From Pedobacter ghigonis (GTDB taxonomy: Bacteria; Bacteroidota; Bacteroidia; Sphingobacteriales; Sphingobacteriaceae), in the NCBI RefSeq assembly GCF_903166585.1, contig NZ_CAESCM010000013.1, positions 62,001 through 126,000 of the forward strand: a DNA stretch of 64,000 bases. Reading direction: 5' to 3'. The notes under the pieces were generated by a model. The model searched no databases, was not told the origin of the DNA, and worked only from the letters and a program-made list of their open reading frames with translations. The translations under genes were made by a program, and so were the position numbers. Positions 23,228 to 33,190 of the stretch are shown here, in pieces. Position 1 is the first letter of the stretch. Each line of letters starts with the position of its first letter.

Positions 23228-26035
23228 ATGGATTACCAATTCAAAGAAATAGAACAAAAGTGGCAGAAATTTTGGGCAGACAATCACACCTTCAAAGCCG
23301 AAAGTAATTCTGAAAAGCCAAAGTATTATGTATTAGATATGTTTCCGTATCCATCGGGTGCAGGTTTGCATGTTGGCCATCCACTGGGTTACATTGCATC
23401 TGATATTTTTTCGAGATACAAACGCCTTAAGGGCTTTAATGTATTGCATCCAATGGGTTACGATTCGTTTGGTTTACCTGCAGAGCAATACGCGATACAA
23501 ACCGGTCAGCACCCGGCCATTACTACTGAAGCCAATATTGCAACCTACCGCCGCCAGCTCGATCAGATCGGTTTTTCTTTCGATTGGAGCAGGGAAGTGC
23601 GTACCAGCGAGCCATCTTATTACAAATGGACGCAGTGGATTTTTATGCAACTGTTTAACTCGTGGTACAACATCGAAAACGACAGGGCAGAAGATATTAC
23701 CACTTTGATCGAAAAGTTCAATGCTTCGGGATCGACTGATGTGAAAGCGGTTTGCGATGATGACGTAAAATCTTTCCTGCCAAGTGATTGGGCAACTTTT
23801 ACCGAAGAGGAAAAACAAGAGGAATTATTAAAATACCGTTTAACCTATTTAAGGGAAAGTACCGTAAACTGGTGTGCTGCCCTGGGTACCGTTTTAGCAA
23901 ATGATGAGGTAAAAGATGGTTTTTCTGAGCGTGGCGGTTTTCCAGTTGAGCAAAAGAAAATGATGCAGTGGAGTATGCGCATTACGGCCTATTCTGATCG
24001 CCTTTTGCAAGGTTTGGATACCATCGATTGGCCAGAGCCAATTAAAGAAATGCAACGCAACTGGATTGGCAAGAGTGTAGGGGCATCAGTGAAGTTTGCA
24101 GTTGACAATTCACAGTTGGCAGTTGAAGAAACTGAAAAATATATCGAAGTTTTTACTACCCGTGTTGATACCATTTTTGGCGTTTCTTACCTGGTATTGG
24201 CACCAGAGCACGAGTGGGTTGCCGAATTAACTACTCCAGGACAAAAACAGGCTATCGAAGATTATATCTCTTTAACCAAGAAGAAATCGGAGTTAGACCG
24301 AATGGCTGATACCAAAACCGTTTCGGGAGCTTTTACCGGTACTTATGTAATTAACCCGGTAAGCGACGAGCGTATTCAATTGTGGATTGCAGATTATGTG
24401 CTGGCTGGTTATGGAACAGGTGCGGTAATGGGCGTGCCAAGTGGCGATCAGCGCGACTGGTTATTTGCTACGCACTTTAACTTACCGATTGTTCAGATTT
24501 TAGATGCACAAAAAGATATCGACGTTCAGGCAGATCCAACAAAAGAAGGAAAATATATTAATTCGGGTTTTATAAACGGATTAACTTATCAGGAAGCTGT
24601 TCCGTTTTTAAATAACTGGTTAGAAGAAAAAGGAGTAGGGAAAGCAAAAGTGAACTTCCGTCAGCGTGATGCGATTTTCGGTCGCCAGCGTTATTGGGGT
24701 GAGCCAATTCCGGTTTACTTTAAAGATGGATTACCTTATCTGGTACAGGAAGAAGAATTGCCTTTGTTGCTACCCGAAATTGATAAATATTTACCAACTG
24801 AAACGGGAGAGCCACCTTTGGCGAGAGCTGAAGACTGGATACCTGCTGCAGGTGGACACTATGAAATGAGCACCATGCCAGGTTGGGCAGGTAGCAGCTG
24901 GTACTGGTACCGTTATATGGATGCCAATAACGATTCAGCATTTGCTTCGAAAGAAGCTATTGAGTACTGGCAGGCAGTTGATTTGTATATCGGTGGATCT
25001 GAGCATGCTACAGGACACTTGTTGTACAGCCGTTTCTGGAATAAATTTTTGAAAGATTTGGGTTATACCAAAGAAGAAGAACCTTTCAAAAAACTGATTA
25101 ACCAGGGCATGATTCAGGGGAGAAGTAACTTTGTTTACCGCATTAACGATGAGAACGGTAAACCAACCAATACCTATGTTTCTGCGGGTTTAAGAAAAGA
25201 ATATAAAACTTCGGCATTGCATGTTGATGTGAATATTGTTGAGAACGACACACTGGATTTAAATAAATTCAAGGCCTGGAGAGAAGAATATGCCAATGCA
25301 GAATTTATTCTGGAAGGTGGAAAATACATTTGCGGTGTTGAGGTAGAAAAAATGTCGAAATCAAAGTTCAACGTGGTTAACCCCGATGATTTGATTGAGC
25401 GTTACGGTGCCGATACCCTGCGTATGTACGAAATGTTTTTAGGTCCGTTAGAACAAAGCAAGCCTTGGAATACCAACGGTATCGAAGGTGTGTTTAAGTT
25501 CTTGCGTAAATTCTGGCGTTTGTTCCACAACGAAGAGTGGGTATTCCATGTAAACGATGCCGTACCAACAAAAGCAGAGCATAAATCGTTGCATAAAATC
25601 ATTAAAAAAGTTCAGGATGATATCGAGCGCTTCTCGTTCAATACTTCTGTATCGAGCTTTATGATTGCTGTAAATGAACTTACCGATCTGAAATGTAAAA
25701 ACCGTCAGATTCTGGAAGATATGGTAATTATCCTTTCACCTTATGCACCGCACATTTGCGAAGAGCTTTGGGTATTATTGGGTAACGATGCCGGTACACT
25801 TTCTTATGCAGCTTTCCCAACGTTCAAACCCGAATATTTGGTAGAAGATGAGTTCGCTTATCCGGTTTCCATTAACGGTAAAATGAAAATGAACCTGAAT
25901 TTGAGTTTAAACCTTGCTCAACCAGAAGTTGAAAGCATTTTATTGGCAGATGAACACTTCCAGAAGTTTTTAGATGGAAAAGCACCTAAGAAAATCATTT
26001 TCGTAAAAGGAAAGATTATTAATGTGGTAGTTTAA
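23228..26035 (+). CDS. leuS: leucyl-tRNA synthetase
   Basis: Class I aminoacyl-tRNA synthetase charging tRNA-Leu; 935 residues, long but normal for Bacteroidota. The HIGH-type motif is PSGAGLHVGHPLGY (about residue 40), the editing domain begins near 275, and the KMSKS motif is VEKMSKSKFNVVNP (about 710). Family-specific insertions are seen around 150-205. At the start of the editing domain, residues about 290-301 (VDNSQLAVEE) are encoded by tandem words CAGTTGAC/CAGTTGGC (24098-24127), which looks like an in-frame simple-repeat insertion tolerated between RNWIGKS and VFTTRVDTIFG. It is transcribed alone and converges on the helicase gene through a shared terminator. Confidence 0.98.
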   Translation: MDYQFKEIEQKWQKFWADNHTFKAESNSEKPKYYVLDMFPYPSGAGLHVGHPLGYIASDIFSRYKRLKGFNVLHPMGYDSFGLPAEQYAIQTGQHPAITTEANIATYRRQLDQIGFSFDWSREVRTSEPSYYKWTQWIFMQLFNSWYNIENDRAEDITTLIEKFNASGSTDVKAVCDDDVKSFLPSDWATFTEEEKQEELLKYRLTYLRESTVNWCAALGTVLANDEVKDGFSERGGFPVEQKKMMQWSMRITAYSDRLLQGLDTIDWPEPIKEMQRNWIGKSVGASVKFAVDNSQLAVEETEKYIEVFTTRVDTIFGVSYLVLAPEHEWVAELTTPGQKQAIEDYISLTKKKSELDRMADTKTVSGAFTGTYVINPVSDERIQLWIADYVLAGYGTGAVMGVPSGDQRDWLFATHFNLPIVQILDAQKDIDVQADPTKEGKYINSGFINGLTYQEAVPFLNNWLEEKGVGKAKVNFRQRDAIFGRQRYWGEPIPVYFKDGLPYLVQEEELPLLLPEIDKYLPTETGEPPLARAEDWIPAAGGHYEMSTMPGWAGSSWYWYRYMDANNDSAFASKEAIEYWQAVDLYIGGSEHATGHLLYSRFWNKFLKDLGYTKEEEPFKKLINQGMIQGRSNFVYRINDENGKPTNTYVSAGLRKEYKTSALHVDVNIVENDTLDLNKFKAWREEYANAEFILEGGKYICGVEVEKMSKSKFNVVNPDDLIERYGADTLRMYEMFLGPLEQSKPWNTNGIEGVFKFLRKFWRLFHNEEWVFHVNDAVPTKAEHKSLHKIIKKVQDDIERFSFNTSVSSFMIAVNELTDLKCKNRQILEDMVIILSPYAPHICEELWVLLGNDAGTLSYAAFPTFKPEYLVEDEFAYPVSINGKMKMNLNLSLNLAQPEVESILLADEHFQKFLDGKAPKKIIFVKGKIINVVV

Positions 26036-26102
26036 AGGTAGAAGGATTGAAGGTTTAGGGTAGAAGGCTTTTTTCTCTTGTCTTAAGTCTAAACTTAAAA
26101 TA

Positions 26103-26141
26103 GAAAAACCCAAGTTACATTTTTTGTCACTTGGGTTTTTC
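26103..26141. terminator. bidirectional terminator between leuS and the helicase gene
   Basis: GAAAAACCCAAGT (26103-26115) and ACTTGGGTTTTTC (26129-26141) form a perfect 13-bp stem with A/T tracts on both sides. It can serve both convergent genes. It is flanked by purine-rich simple repeats on the left (about 26036-26070) and their pyrimidine-rich counterpart on the right (about 26160-26200). Confidence 0.8.
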
Positions 26142-26197
26142 TTTATAAACTGTAGGTTTTAAGCCTTATGCCTTCTACCTTTCAACCTTCCGCCTTT

Positions 26198-27499
26198 CTA
26201 GTCTCTTTTCCTCCTGTTGCCACCAAAACGTCTGTTGTTGCTTGCATTACGGGGTTTGCCGCTCATGTTACCATCACCACCTTTTCTGGATCCACCGCCA
26301 CCGCCTTTCGATTGTGCCTGAGGTTTACGTTTGATCTGGTTTTTAGCCAGCATGTTTTCCCAGGTTAGGGGATAAGGATGGTCATCAACAATCGGTAAAG
26401 TGATTTTAATTAATTTCTGTATATCCAGCAGGTACTCGTTTTCTTCAGCATCACAGAAAGAAATGGCAAATCCGTTTGCTCCTGCACGACCTGTACGGCC
26501 AATCCTGTGTACATAAGATTCCGGAATATTCGGTAACTCATAATTGAAAACGTGCGATAGCTGGTCGATATCAATGCCGCGGGCGGCAATATCGGTAGCC
26601 ACCAATACCCTGATGTGTTTATCTTTAAAATCGTTTAAGGCACGTTGTCTGGCATTTTGCGATTTGTTACCATGGATGGCTGCGGCTTTAATACCAGCAT
26701 GACCTAAATCTTTGGCAATCCGGTCGGCACCATGCTTGGTACGCGTAAAAACCAGGGCTGTTTCAATCGTTTTATCCTGTAACAGATGAATAAGTAATTT
26801 CTTTTTATCGGGTTTATCTACAAAGTAGATAGATTGGTTAATCGTTTCTGCCGTAGATGAAACCGGTGTAACTTCTACCTTAGTGGGGTTCGATAAAATG
26901 GTATTGGCGAGCTTCTGGATTTCATCGGGCATGGTAGCCGAGAAAAATAAAGTCTGGCGCATTGCAGGTAATTTAGCCACCACCCGTTTTACATCGTGTA
27001 TAAAGCCCATGTCAAGCATGCGGTCGGCTTCATCTAAAACAAAAAGCTCGATGGTGTTCAGGCTGATAAAACCCTGGTTCATTAAGTCCAGTAAACGGCC
27101 TGGGGTAGCCACTAAAATATCGACTCCTTTTTTCAACGCTTCTACCTGAGAGAACTGGTTTACCCCACCAAAGATTACCAGGTGGCGAAGGTTTAAGTTT
27201 TTGCCATAAGCTTTAAAGCTTTCCTCAATCTGGATGGCCAGCTCGCGGGTTGGCGTTAAAACCAAAGCTTTAATGTTTTTTGTGGCTTTGGTATTGATGT
27301 GTTTTTCGTGCAGCAATTGCAACATCGGAATAGCAAAAGCTGCAGTTTTTCCGGTACCGGTTTGTGCACAGCCCAATAAATCTTTTCCTTTTAATATAGT
27401 AGGGATGGATTGCTCCTGTATAGGCGTAGGTTGTGTGTAACCCTCAGTCTCAAGTGCCTTTAAAATCGGCTCAATGAGGTTTAATTCTTTGAATAACAT
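26198..27499 (-). CDS. RhlE-like DEAD-box RNA helicase
   Basis: ATP-dependent RNA unwinding; roles in ribosome assembly, mRNA decay or cold adaptation are typical of this family. It has 433 residues with all core motifs: Q motif YTQPTPIQEQSIP, motif I AQTGTGKT, Ia PTRELAIQ, II DEAD, III SAT, V ATDIAARGIDI and VI HRIGRTGRAG. The C-terminal tail (about 385-433) is Gly/Lys/Arg-rich (GGGGGSRKGG, NNRRFGGNRRKRD), a likely RNA-binding extension. It is monocistronic. Confidence 0.96.
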   Translation of the reverse strand: MLFKELNLIEPILKALETEGYTQPTPIQEQSIPTILKGKDLLGCAQTGTGKTAAFAIPMLQLLHEKHINTKATKNIKALVLTPTRELAIQIEESFKAYGKNLNLRHLVIFGGVNQFSQVEALKKGVDILVATPGRLLDLMNQGFISLNTIELFVLDEADRMLDMGFIHDVKRVVAKLPAMRQTLFFSATMPDEIQKLANTILSNPTKVEVTPVSSTAETINQSIYFVDKPDKKKLLIHLLQDKTIETALVFTRTKHGADRIAKDLGHAGIKAAAIHGNKSQNARQRALNDFKDKHIRVLVATDIAARGIDIDQLSHVFNYELPNIPESYVHRIGRTGRAGANGFAISFCDAEENEYLLDIQKLIKITLPIVDDHPYPLTWENMLAKNQIKRKPQAQSKGGGGGSRKGGDGNMSGKPRNASNNRRFGGNRRKRD

Positions 27500-27758
27500 G
27501 TATGTTTTTATGTAATATGTATTGAAGAAGCTAGAACAATCATTTGTTGAAGGACTAACTTGCGGAGAGAATATGCCATTCAGAATGACAAGCCCTTATT
27601 CCTGCTTCGGTGCAAAGATAGGTAAATTTATGGAATGATCGAATGTATGTTAGAATGAGAGAATGAAGGAATGATTGAATTTTGAATGGAGGAAGGATTG
27701 AATGAGAGAATTTGGACTCCTTCTATCATTCAAATTCAATCATTCTCTAGTTCAGTTG
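27500..27758. other. intergenic stretch with GAATGA-type simple repeats
   Basis: No gene is seen. Positions about 27640-27745 consist of loosely repeated GAATGA/GGAATGATTGAAT words and their inverse (ATCATTCAAATTCAATCATTC), so the RNA could form a long imperfect hairpin. It lies between two minus-strand genes. Confidence 0.5.
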
Positions 27759-29093
27759 TTACTTTTCCTCTTTAAACCTGCTGAAAAACAGCAATGCGAT
27801 TAAACAAAGCCCAAAACCTACAATTCCATTCAGGCGCAATCCGAAATCGTTACCCGGATCTTTACCGTAAATGGTAAGCATAGCAAAAATGGCAATACCC
27901 AGCGTTTGGCCCAGCTTTACAAAGAGGTATTTTACCGCAAAGAACATTCCTTCGTGGTTTTCGCCGGTTGCTAAAGTATCTCTTTGCGCAATATCGGCCA
28001 GTATAGCTGTAGGTAAAATGCCCAGTGCTGCCAAAGGAAATGACGCAGATAAAACCAGCATGTAAATTTGGGTATGCGGACCAAATGGCAATTTGCCCAG
28101 GAAAAATATGGTGACAAAAATGAGGCACAGCACCCCAAAAGCGAGGAGCACAAAAGGTTTCTTACCTATTTTAGCCGAACCAAAATTAACCAGTGGATAA
28201 AACAGGAGCGAAGCCAGCACCATTGATGCCATAAATTTCCCTCCCTCTGATTCGTGCAGGCCCAGCAAAACGGTGCAGAAGTATAACAGCCCACTCGAAA
28301 TAATGCTCAATGCAGTGTAAAAGGCAAAATCTGAAATCAGGTAATATTTAAAGTTGCTGTTTTTAAAGGTGTTTTTCATGGCTGCCCAAAGCGGAACATG
28401 GCTTGGTTTGGCTACCGAAAAATCTTTCTCATTGATGAAAAAGACGGGTAATAACATCACCAGTCCGGATAGTGCGCATAAACCCCAAATGGCCATCTGA
28501 ACGGCTTCGCTCCGGTTGCTTACCTGGAAATTATCCTGTACCAGATCGGCAAAATTATTGGTGCAGGCTGATAAAATTATGCCAATTACAAAACCCACCT
28601 GCTGGTAACTCGAGAGTTTCACTTTTTGCCTTGGCGTGTTAGTCACTTCGGCAAGTAAAGCGTTGTAAGGGATAATATAAGTGGTAACCGAAACAAAGAA
28701 CAAACAAAGGGTAATGGTTAGCCACCAGGCATTGTGCAGGCTTTCGGTTTTTTGAAGCGGGTAAAAAACCAGTCCGCAAAAAAGCATTGCCGGGATTATA
28801 GCCCATTTCATAAAAGGCATACGCCTGCCATTTTTATTGGTGCTTGCATCACTTTTAGCTGCAATAAACGGATCGTAAAGGGCATCTACCAGGCGGCCTG
28901 AGGCAGCAATTATAGAAAGGATATTGAAGGCTCCGAATAAAACAAGCTGCGGTACAAGCGGGGGGAGGCCTGCGTTATTTGGTGGCAGGTAGAAAAAGGG
29001 CAGCATTACGATGATAATATTCGTCATCGTGCTCCAGCCAATCATACCGGCAGCGTAAGCAATTTCTTGTTTTAGCGAGAGTGTTTTGTTCAT
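27759..29093 (-). CDS. GPH-family (MelB-like) sugar:cation symporter, MFS superfamily
   Basis: A protein of 444 residues with about 12 membrane helices. The N-terminal LKQEIAYAAGMIGWSTMTNIIIVMLPFFYL and the cytoplasmic-loop motif GRLVDALYDPFIAAKSDASTNKNGRRMPFM (the GPH form of the MFS D..DP...SD....GRR signature) identify the glycoside-pentoside-hexuronide:cation symporters. The substrate cannot be read. It lies 31 bp downstream of the amino acid permease gene on the same strand, so the two may be cotranscribed. Confidence 0.9.
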   Translation of the reverse strand: MNKTLSLKQEIAYAAGMIGWSTMTNIIIVMLPFFYLPPNNAGLPPLVPQLVLFGAFNILSIIAASGRLVDALYDPFIAAKSDASTNKNGRRMPFMKWAIIPAMLFCGLVFYPLQKTESLHNAWWLTITLCLFFVSVTTYIIPYNALLAEVTNTPRQKVKLSSYQQVGFVIGIILSACTNNFADLVQDNFQVSNRSEAVQMAIWGLCALSGLVMLLPVFFINEKDFSVAKPSHVPLWAAMKNTFKNSNFKYYLISDFAFYTALSIISSGLLYFCTVLLGLHESEGGKFMASMVLASLLFYPLVNFGSAKIGKKPFVLLAFGVLCLIFVTIFFLGKLPFGPHTQIYMLVLSASFPLAALGILPTAILADIAQRDTLATGENHEGMFFAVKYLFVKLGQTLGIAIFAMLTIYGKDPGNDFGLRLNGIVGFGLCLIALLFFSRFKEEK

Positions 29094-29124
29094 TAATCTC
29101 CTTTAATTTCTGTTCGCAGTCTAC

Positions 29125-30462
29125 TTATTTCTTATTAAACCATCTGCTCACAAAATAAATTGCCAGAAAGCCAATAAAGATATATAAACCATTCAGTGCA
29201 GCATTGGGATCGTCGGCGTAAATGCTTAGGGCCACAAAGGTATAAGCTGCTATAAATATAATAGGCAATATAGGATATAATGGAACAGTATAGATGGTTT
29301 TTTTATCAAGATGTGCAGTTCTTTTGCGCAGAATGAAAATAGTTGCTGCCGAACTGGCCATACTAATGCTTTCTAAAAAAATGGTGTAGTTTAAAATCTT
29401 ATCAAAAGTTTTGGCATAGAAAATAATTACCACTGCAATCACCGTAAAAACGGTTAAGCTTAAAGTAATTACCTCCGTTTTTTTATTCATGCGACTAAAA
29501 ACCCGTGGTAAGGCACCTTCTTCGCCCATGGCAAACATGGCCCTGGGGTTACTCAACAAGTTTACATTTACATAGCCCATTACCGAGAAAAAGATGATCA
29601 CCGAAAGCGCATTAAAACCAGCGGGGCCGAATATTTTAGCAGCCAGTATGGCGGCAATACTTTCGGCCGATTTTAGTTCTTCGAAGCCGATAACCCGAAC
29701 ATATACATAGTTAATGGCCAGATACAGGATAACGATAATGGTTAAACCAATAATAATTGCCCGAGGGATTACTTTTTTTGCTTCTTTAACTTCGCCGCCA
29801 AAATTAATGGTTTGCGCATAACCAGCGTAAGAGAATGAAACCGCAATTAAACAAAGGCCAAGGGCTTTGCCGTAATCGGCCCAGTTGGGTAATGTTCCGT
29901 CAGTAGTTTTAAAAATGGGTGTTGCAGTTTGTGTAGCGCCTCCAAAAAACACAGCACAGATGAGGGTTAAAATCATCCCAATTTTAATAACCGTTAATAC
30001 ATTTTGTGTTTTTGAACTGGCTTTTAAACCAAGCAGATTGATGAAATAAAACACCAGTATGGTTGTAATGGCTATGGCAACCCGGTAGGTTTCGTTTTGC
30101 ATGGCGGGTGGCAAAATGATCTTACTCAGGTATTCTGCACCAATAATAGATATGGCTGCTACCGAGGCAGCGCTCGAAATGATCACGATACAATTGATGG
30201 CAAAGGCAATGGATGGATGATATGCCGCCGAAAATATCTTATAGTAGCCACCGGTTACCGGAAAACGCGATCCGATTTCGGCATAGGTTAAGGCGCCGCA
30301 AAAAGCTACAAAACCGCCAATAAACCAGGCGAGGTAAAACAATTCGGGGATTTGCGCCTTAGCAGCCACATTTACCGGTGTACGGAAAACCCCCATGCCA
30401 ATAACCAGACTTACTACAATCATAGATAAATCGAATAACGAAAGCTGCTTTTTCTGTTGCAT
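29125..30462 (-). CDS. APC-superfamily amino acid permease
   Basis: A protein of 445 residues with 12 hydrophobic helices. The N-terminal FDLSMIVVSLVIGMGVFRTP (unwound helix 1 with GMGVF in place of the usual GSGIF) and the ALTYAEIGSRFPVTGGYYKIFS segment are typical of the amino acid-polyamine-organocation family. The substrate is unknown. Upstream lies the tandem repeat region 30490-31106 rather than a recognisable promoter. The sugar transporter gene follows on the same strand. Confidence 0.92.
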   Translation of the reverse strand: MQQKKQLSLFDLSMIVVSLVIGMGVFRTPVNVAAKAQIPELFYLAWFIGGFVAFCGALTYAEIGSRFPVTGGYYKIFSAAYHPSIAFAINCIVIISSAASVAAISIIGAEYLSKIILPPAMQNETYRVAIAITTILVFYFINLLGLKASSKTQNVLTVIKIGMILTLICAVFFGGATQTATPIFKTTDGTLPNWADYGKALGLCLIAVSFSYAGYAQTINFGGEVKEAKKVIPRAIIIGLTIIVILYLAINYVYVRVIGFEELKSAESIAAILAAKIFGPAGFNALSVIIFFSVMGYVNVNLLSNPRAMFAMGEEGALPRVFSRMNKKTEVITLSLTVFTVIAVVIIFYAKTFDKILNYTIFLESISMASSAATIFILRKRTAHLDKKTIYTVPLYPILPIIFIAAYTFVALSIYADDPNAALNGLYIFIGFLAIYFVSRWFNKK

Positions 30463-30489
30463 GAATAAGTTGTTAATGTGGGATGAAGA

Positions 30490-31106
30490 TAGGGAAAATA
30501 GGTAAGATGGAGGATGTAAAATGGAAGATGTATGAGGTAAAGGGGAAGATGAAGGATGTATGAGGTAAAATGGAAGATGTAAAATGTAGGAGGTAAAATG
30601 GAAGAGGTGATTTGGTTAATTCTTAAAGCCATGAACGGTATGCTTCCATCATCCATTTTCCATTCAGTTTGGATTACGCTATTGACTATGAAGCTCTGAA
30701 CCATGAACTGCTTACCCGCCATCATCCATTTTCCATCTTCCCTTTTCCATTCAGCTTGGATTACGCTATTGACTATGAAGCCATGAACCATCAACTGCTT
30801 ACCCGCCATCATCCATTTTCCGTCTTCCCTTTTCTATTCATTTTGGATTACGCTATAAACTATGAAGCCATGAACCATCAACTGTTTACCCGTCATCATC
30901 CATTTTCCATCTTCCCTTTTCTACTCAGCTTGGATTACGCTATCGACTATGAAGCCATGAACCATCTCAACTGTTTACCCGCCATCATCCATTTTCCGTC
31001 TTCCCTTTTCCATTCATTTTGGATTACGCTATAAACTATGAAGCCATGAACCATTAACTGCTTAGCCACCATCTACCATTTTACATCTTCCATTTTCCAT
31101 CATTGT
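30490..31106. repeat. tandem array bounded by inverted repeats
   Basis: A left arm of purine-rich words (GGAAGATG, GTAAAATG; about 30490-30610) is matched by a right arm: ATGGAAGATGTAAAATG (30570-30586) is the exact reverse complement of 31077-31093. Between them lie five tandem units starting at the word GGATTACGCT: 30671, 30758, 30845, 30932 and 31021. The spacings are 87, 87, 87 and 89 bp. Units 3 and 5 share CATTTT before that word and ATAAAC after it, while units 2 and 4 share CAGCTT and ATTGAC/ATCGAC. This gives an alternating two-unit (about 174-bp) pattern. No gene is supported here. Confidence 0.85.
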
Positions 31107-31280
31107 GTTGATATTTTCTTTTGCTAGCCTCATATAATAAATTTATTATTGTAAGATAATTCTGAAGAGGAGATCTGAAAATGTTTTTATTTCAATCATC
31201 AGGATTATTTCTACAAATTCTTCATCGCTCTGTAAACCAAAAATGCAGGGTTTTTCATTGGGGAACAGAATAAACACATT

Positions 31281-33149
31281 ATGGCAGAAGTAATTTATAA
31301 CGACGACAGTATCCGCTCATTAGATTGGAAAGAACACATCAGGTTACGTCCCGGTATGTATATCGGAAAACTTGGTGATGGTTCTGCACAAGATGATGGT
31401 ATTTATGTTTTGTTAAAGGAAATTGTAGATAACTCTATCGATGAGTTTGTGATGGGAACCGGGAAAACCATCGAAATTACCCTTTCGGAGCAAAAAGTAA
31501 ATGTACGCGATTATGGTCGTGGTATTCCGCTGGGTAAAGTAATTGATTGTGTAAGCAAAATCAATACCGGTGGTAAATACGATAGCAATGCCTTCCAAAA
31601 ATCGGTGGGTTTAAATGGTGTGGGTACCAAGGCAGTAAATGCTTTGTCTACCAGTTTTACGGTGCAATCGTACCGCGATGGAAAAACAAAGAAAGTTGAG
31701 TTTTCTAAAGGCGAAATTTTAACCGAAAACCCGGTTATTGATACCACACAGCGTAACGGCACAGCCATAACTTTTTATCCAGACGAAACTATTTTCAGAA
31801 ACTACCACTATATTCCTGATTTTGTGGAGAGCATGGTTTGGAACTATGTTTTCTTAAATACAGGTTTAACGGTAAATTTCAATAACCAGAAATATTTTTC
31901 AGAAAGAGGTCTGTACGATCTGCTTTCTAAATTTAATAAGCCCGAAGAAATCAGGTACCCGATTATCCACATGGTTGGGCCCGATATCGAAATTGCCATG
32001 ACCCACGGTCAGCAATATGGCGAAGATTACCATTCTTTTGTTAACGGACAGCACACCACACAGGGCGGAACCCACCAGGCAGCTTTCAGGGCAGCGGTAG
32101 TGAAAACCGTTCGGGAGTTTTTTAAGAAAGAGTTTGATGCAGCTGATGTGCGTTCATCGATCATCGCCGCCATTTCTATCCGTGTGCAGGAGCCGGTTTT
32201 CGAATCGCAGACTAAAACCAAGCTGGGTTCGCAAAATATGGGCCCGGAAGGTCCGTCGGTGCCTACTTTTATTAACGACTTTGTTAAAAAAGAGCTCGAC
32301 GATTATTTGCACAAAAATCCTGATGTTGCTGATGCGCTATTAAAAAGGATTATGCAGTCGGAGCGTGAGCGTAAGGATATTGCGGGTATTAAAAAACTGG
32401 CTAACGACAGGGCTAAAAAGGCTTCGTTACACAATAAAAAACTGCGCGATTGTAAAGTGCATTTCAACAGCACGCACGAAAAACGTTACGAAACCACTTT
32501 ATTTATTACTGAGGGAGATTCGGCATCGGGTTCGATCACCAAATCGCGCGATGTAGATTGCCAGGCCGTTTTCAGCTTAAAAGGTAAACCCCTTAACTGT
32601 TACGAGCTGACTAAAAAAGTGGTGTACGAAAATGAAGAATTCAACCTGTTGCAGCACGCTTTAAATATTGAAGACGGATTAGAAGGCTTACACTACAACA
32701 ATATCGTTATCGCTACCGATGCCGATGTGGATGGTATGCACATCCGTTTGCTGATGATGACTTTCTTCCTTCAGTTTTTCCCCGATCTGGTAAAGGCAGG
32801 GCACGTGTATATTTTGCAAACGCCACTTTTCAGGGTGCGCAATAAAAAGGAAACGATTTATTGCTACAGCGACGAAGAACGTAAAAATGCGATAGAGAAA
32901 TTAGGTAACAAACCCGAAATCACCCGATTTAAAGGGTTGGGCGAGATTTCTCCCGACGAATTTGGGCTATTTATCGGAAAAGATATCAGGCTCGATCCTG
33001 TAATTTTAAAAGATCAGACCATCAAGAGCCTGTTAGAATATTACATGGGCAAAAATACTCCAGACAGGCAACAGCACATTATCCGGAACCTGCGCGTAGA
33101 GAAGGATGAGGTGGCAGAAGAGCCTAAAGTAATTACGGAAGTAGCATAA
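31281..33149 (+). CDS. parE: DNA topoisomerase IV subunit B (ParE/GyrB family)
   Basis: The ATPase subunit of a type IIA topoisomerase that decatenates daughter chromosomes. It has 622 residues, a ParE-like length. GHKL ATPase motifs: LLKEIVDNSIDEF (catalytic Glu and Asn), VRDYGRGIPLG, VGLNGVGTKAVNALS. Transducer: QTKTKLGSQN. TOPRIM: LFITEGDSASG and IATDADVDGMHI. The partner ParC-like subunit is at 44592, unusual only in being 11 kb away with a minus-strand operon between. A terminator follows at 33159. Confidence 0.95.
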   Translation: MAEVIYNDDSIRSLDWKEHIRLRPGMYIGKLGDGSAQDDGIYVLLKEIVDNSIDEFVMGTGKTIEITLSEQKVNVRDYGRGIPLGKVIDCVSKINTGGKYDSNAFQKSVGLNGVGTKAVNALSTSFTVQSYRDGKTKKVEFSKGEILTENPVIDTTQRNGTAITFYPDETIFRNYHYIPDFVESMVWNYVFLNTGLTVNFNNQKYFSERGLYDLLSKFNKPEEIRYPIIHMVGPDIEIAMTHGQQYGEDYHSFVNGQHTTQGGTHQAAFRAAVVKTVREFFKKEFDAADVRSSIIAAISIRVQEPVFESQTKTKLGSQNMGPEGPSVPTFINDFVKKELDDYLHKNPDVADALLKRIMQSERERKDIAGIKKLANDRAKKASLHNKKLRDCKVHFNSTHEKRYETTLFITEGDSASGSITKSRDVDCQAVFSLKGKPLNCYELTKKVVYENEEFNLLQHALNIEDGLEGLHYNNIVIATDADVDGMHIRLLMMTFFLQFFPDLVKAGHVYILQTPLFRVRNKKETIYCYSDEERKNAIEKLGNKPEITRFKGLGEISPDEFGLFIGKDIRLDPVILKDQTIKSLLEYYMGKNTPDRQQHIIRNLRVEKDEVAEEPKVITEVA

Positions 33150-33158
33150 AAAAAGGAG

Positions 33159-33187
33159 AGTCAGGTTTTAAAAGGCCTGACTTTTTT
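33159..33187 (+). terminator. intrinsic terminator of parE
   Basis: AGTCAGG (33159-33165) and CCTGACT (33176-33182) followed by T residues. Confidence 0.85.
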
Positions 33188-33190
33188 GTT

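Noticed and set aside
30669..31034. An open frame of 121 codons with 29-residue repeats (DYAIDYEAMNHQLLTRHHPF)
   Set aside because: It exists because the 87-bp tandem unit is a multiple of three. It has no ribosome-binding site, it breaks at the 89-bp unit, and unit differences do not favour silent changes.
30643..31106. Possible CRISPR array
   Set aside because: The units are similar along their whole length, so there are no short repeats with unique spacers, and no cas genes are present.
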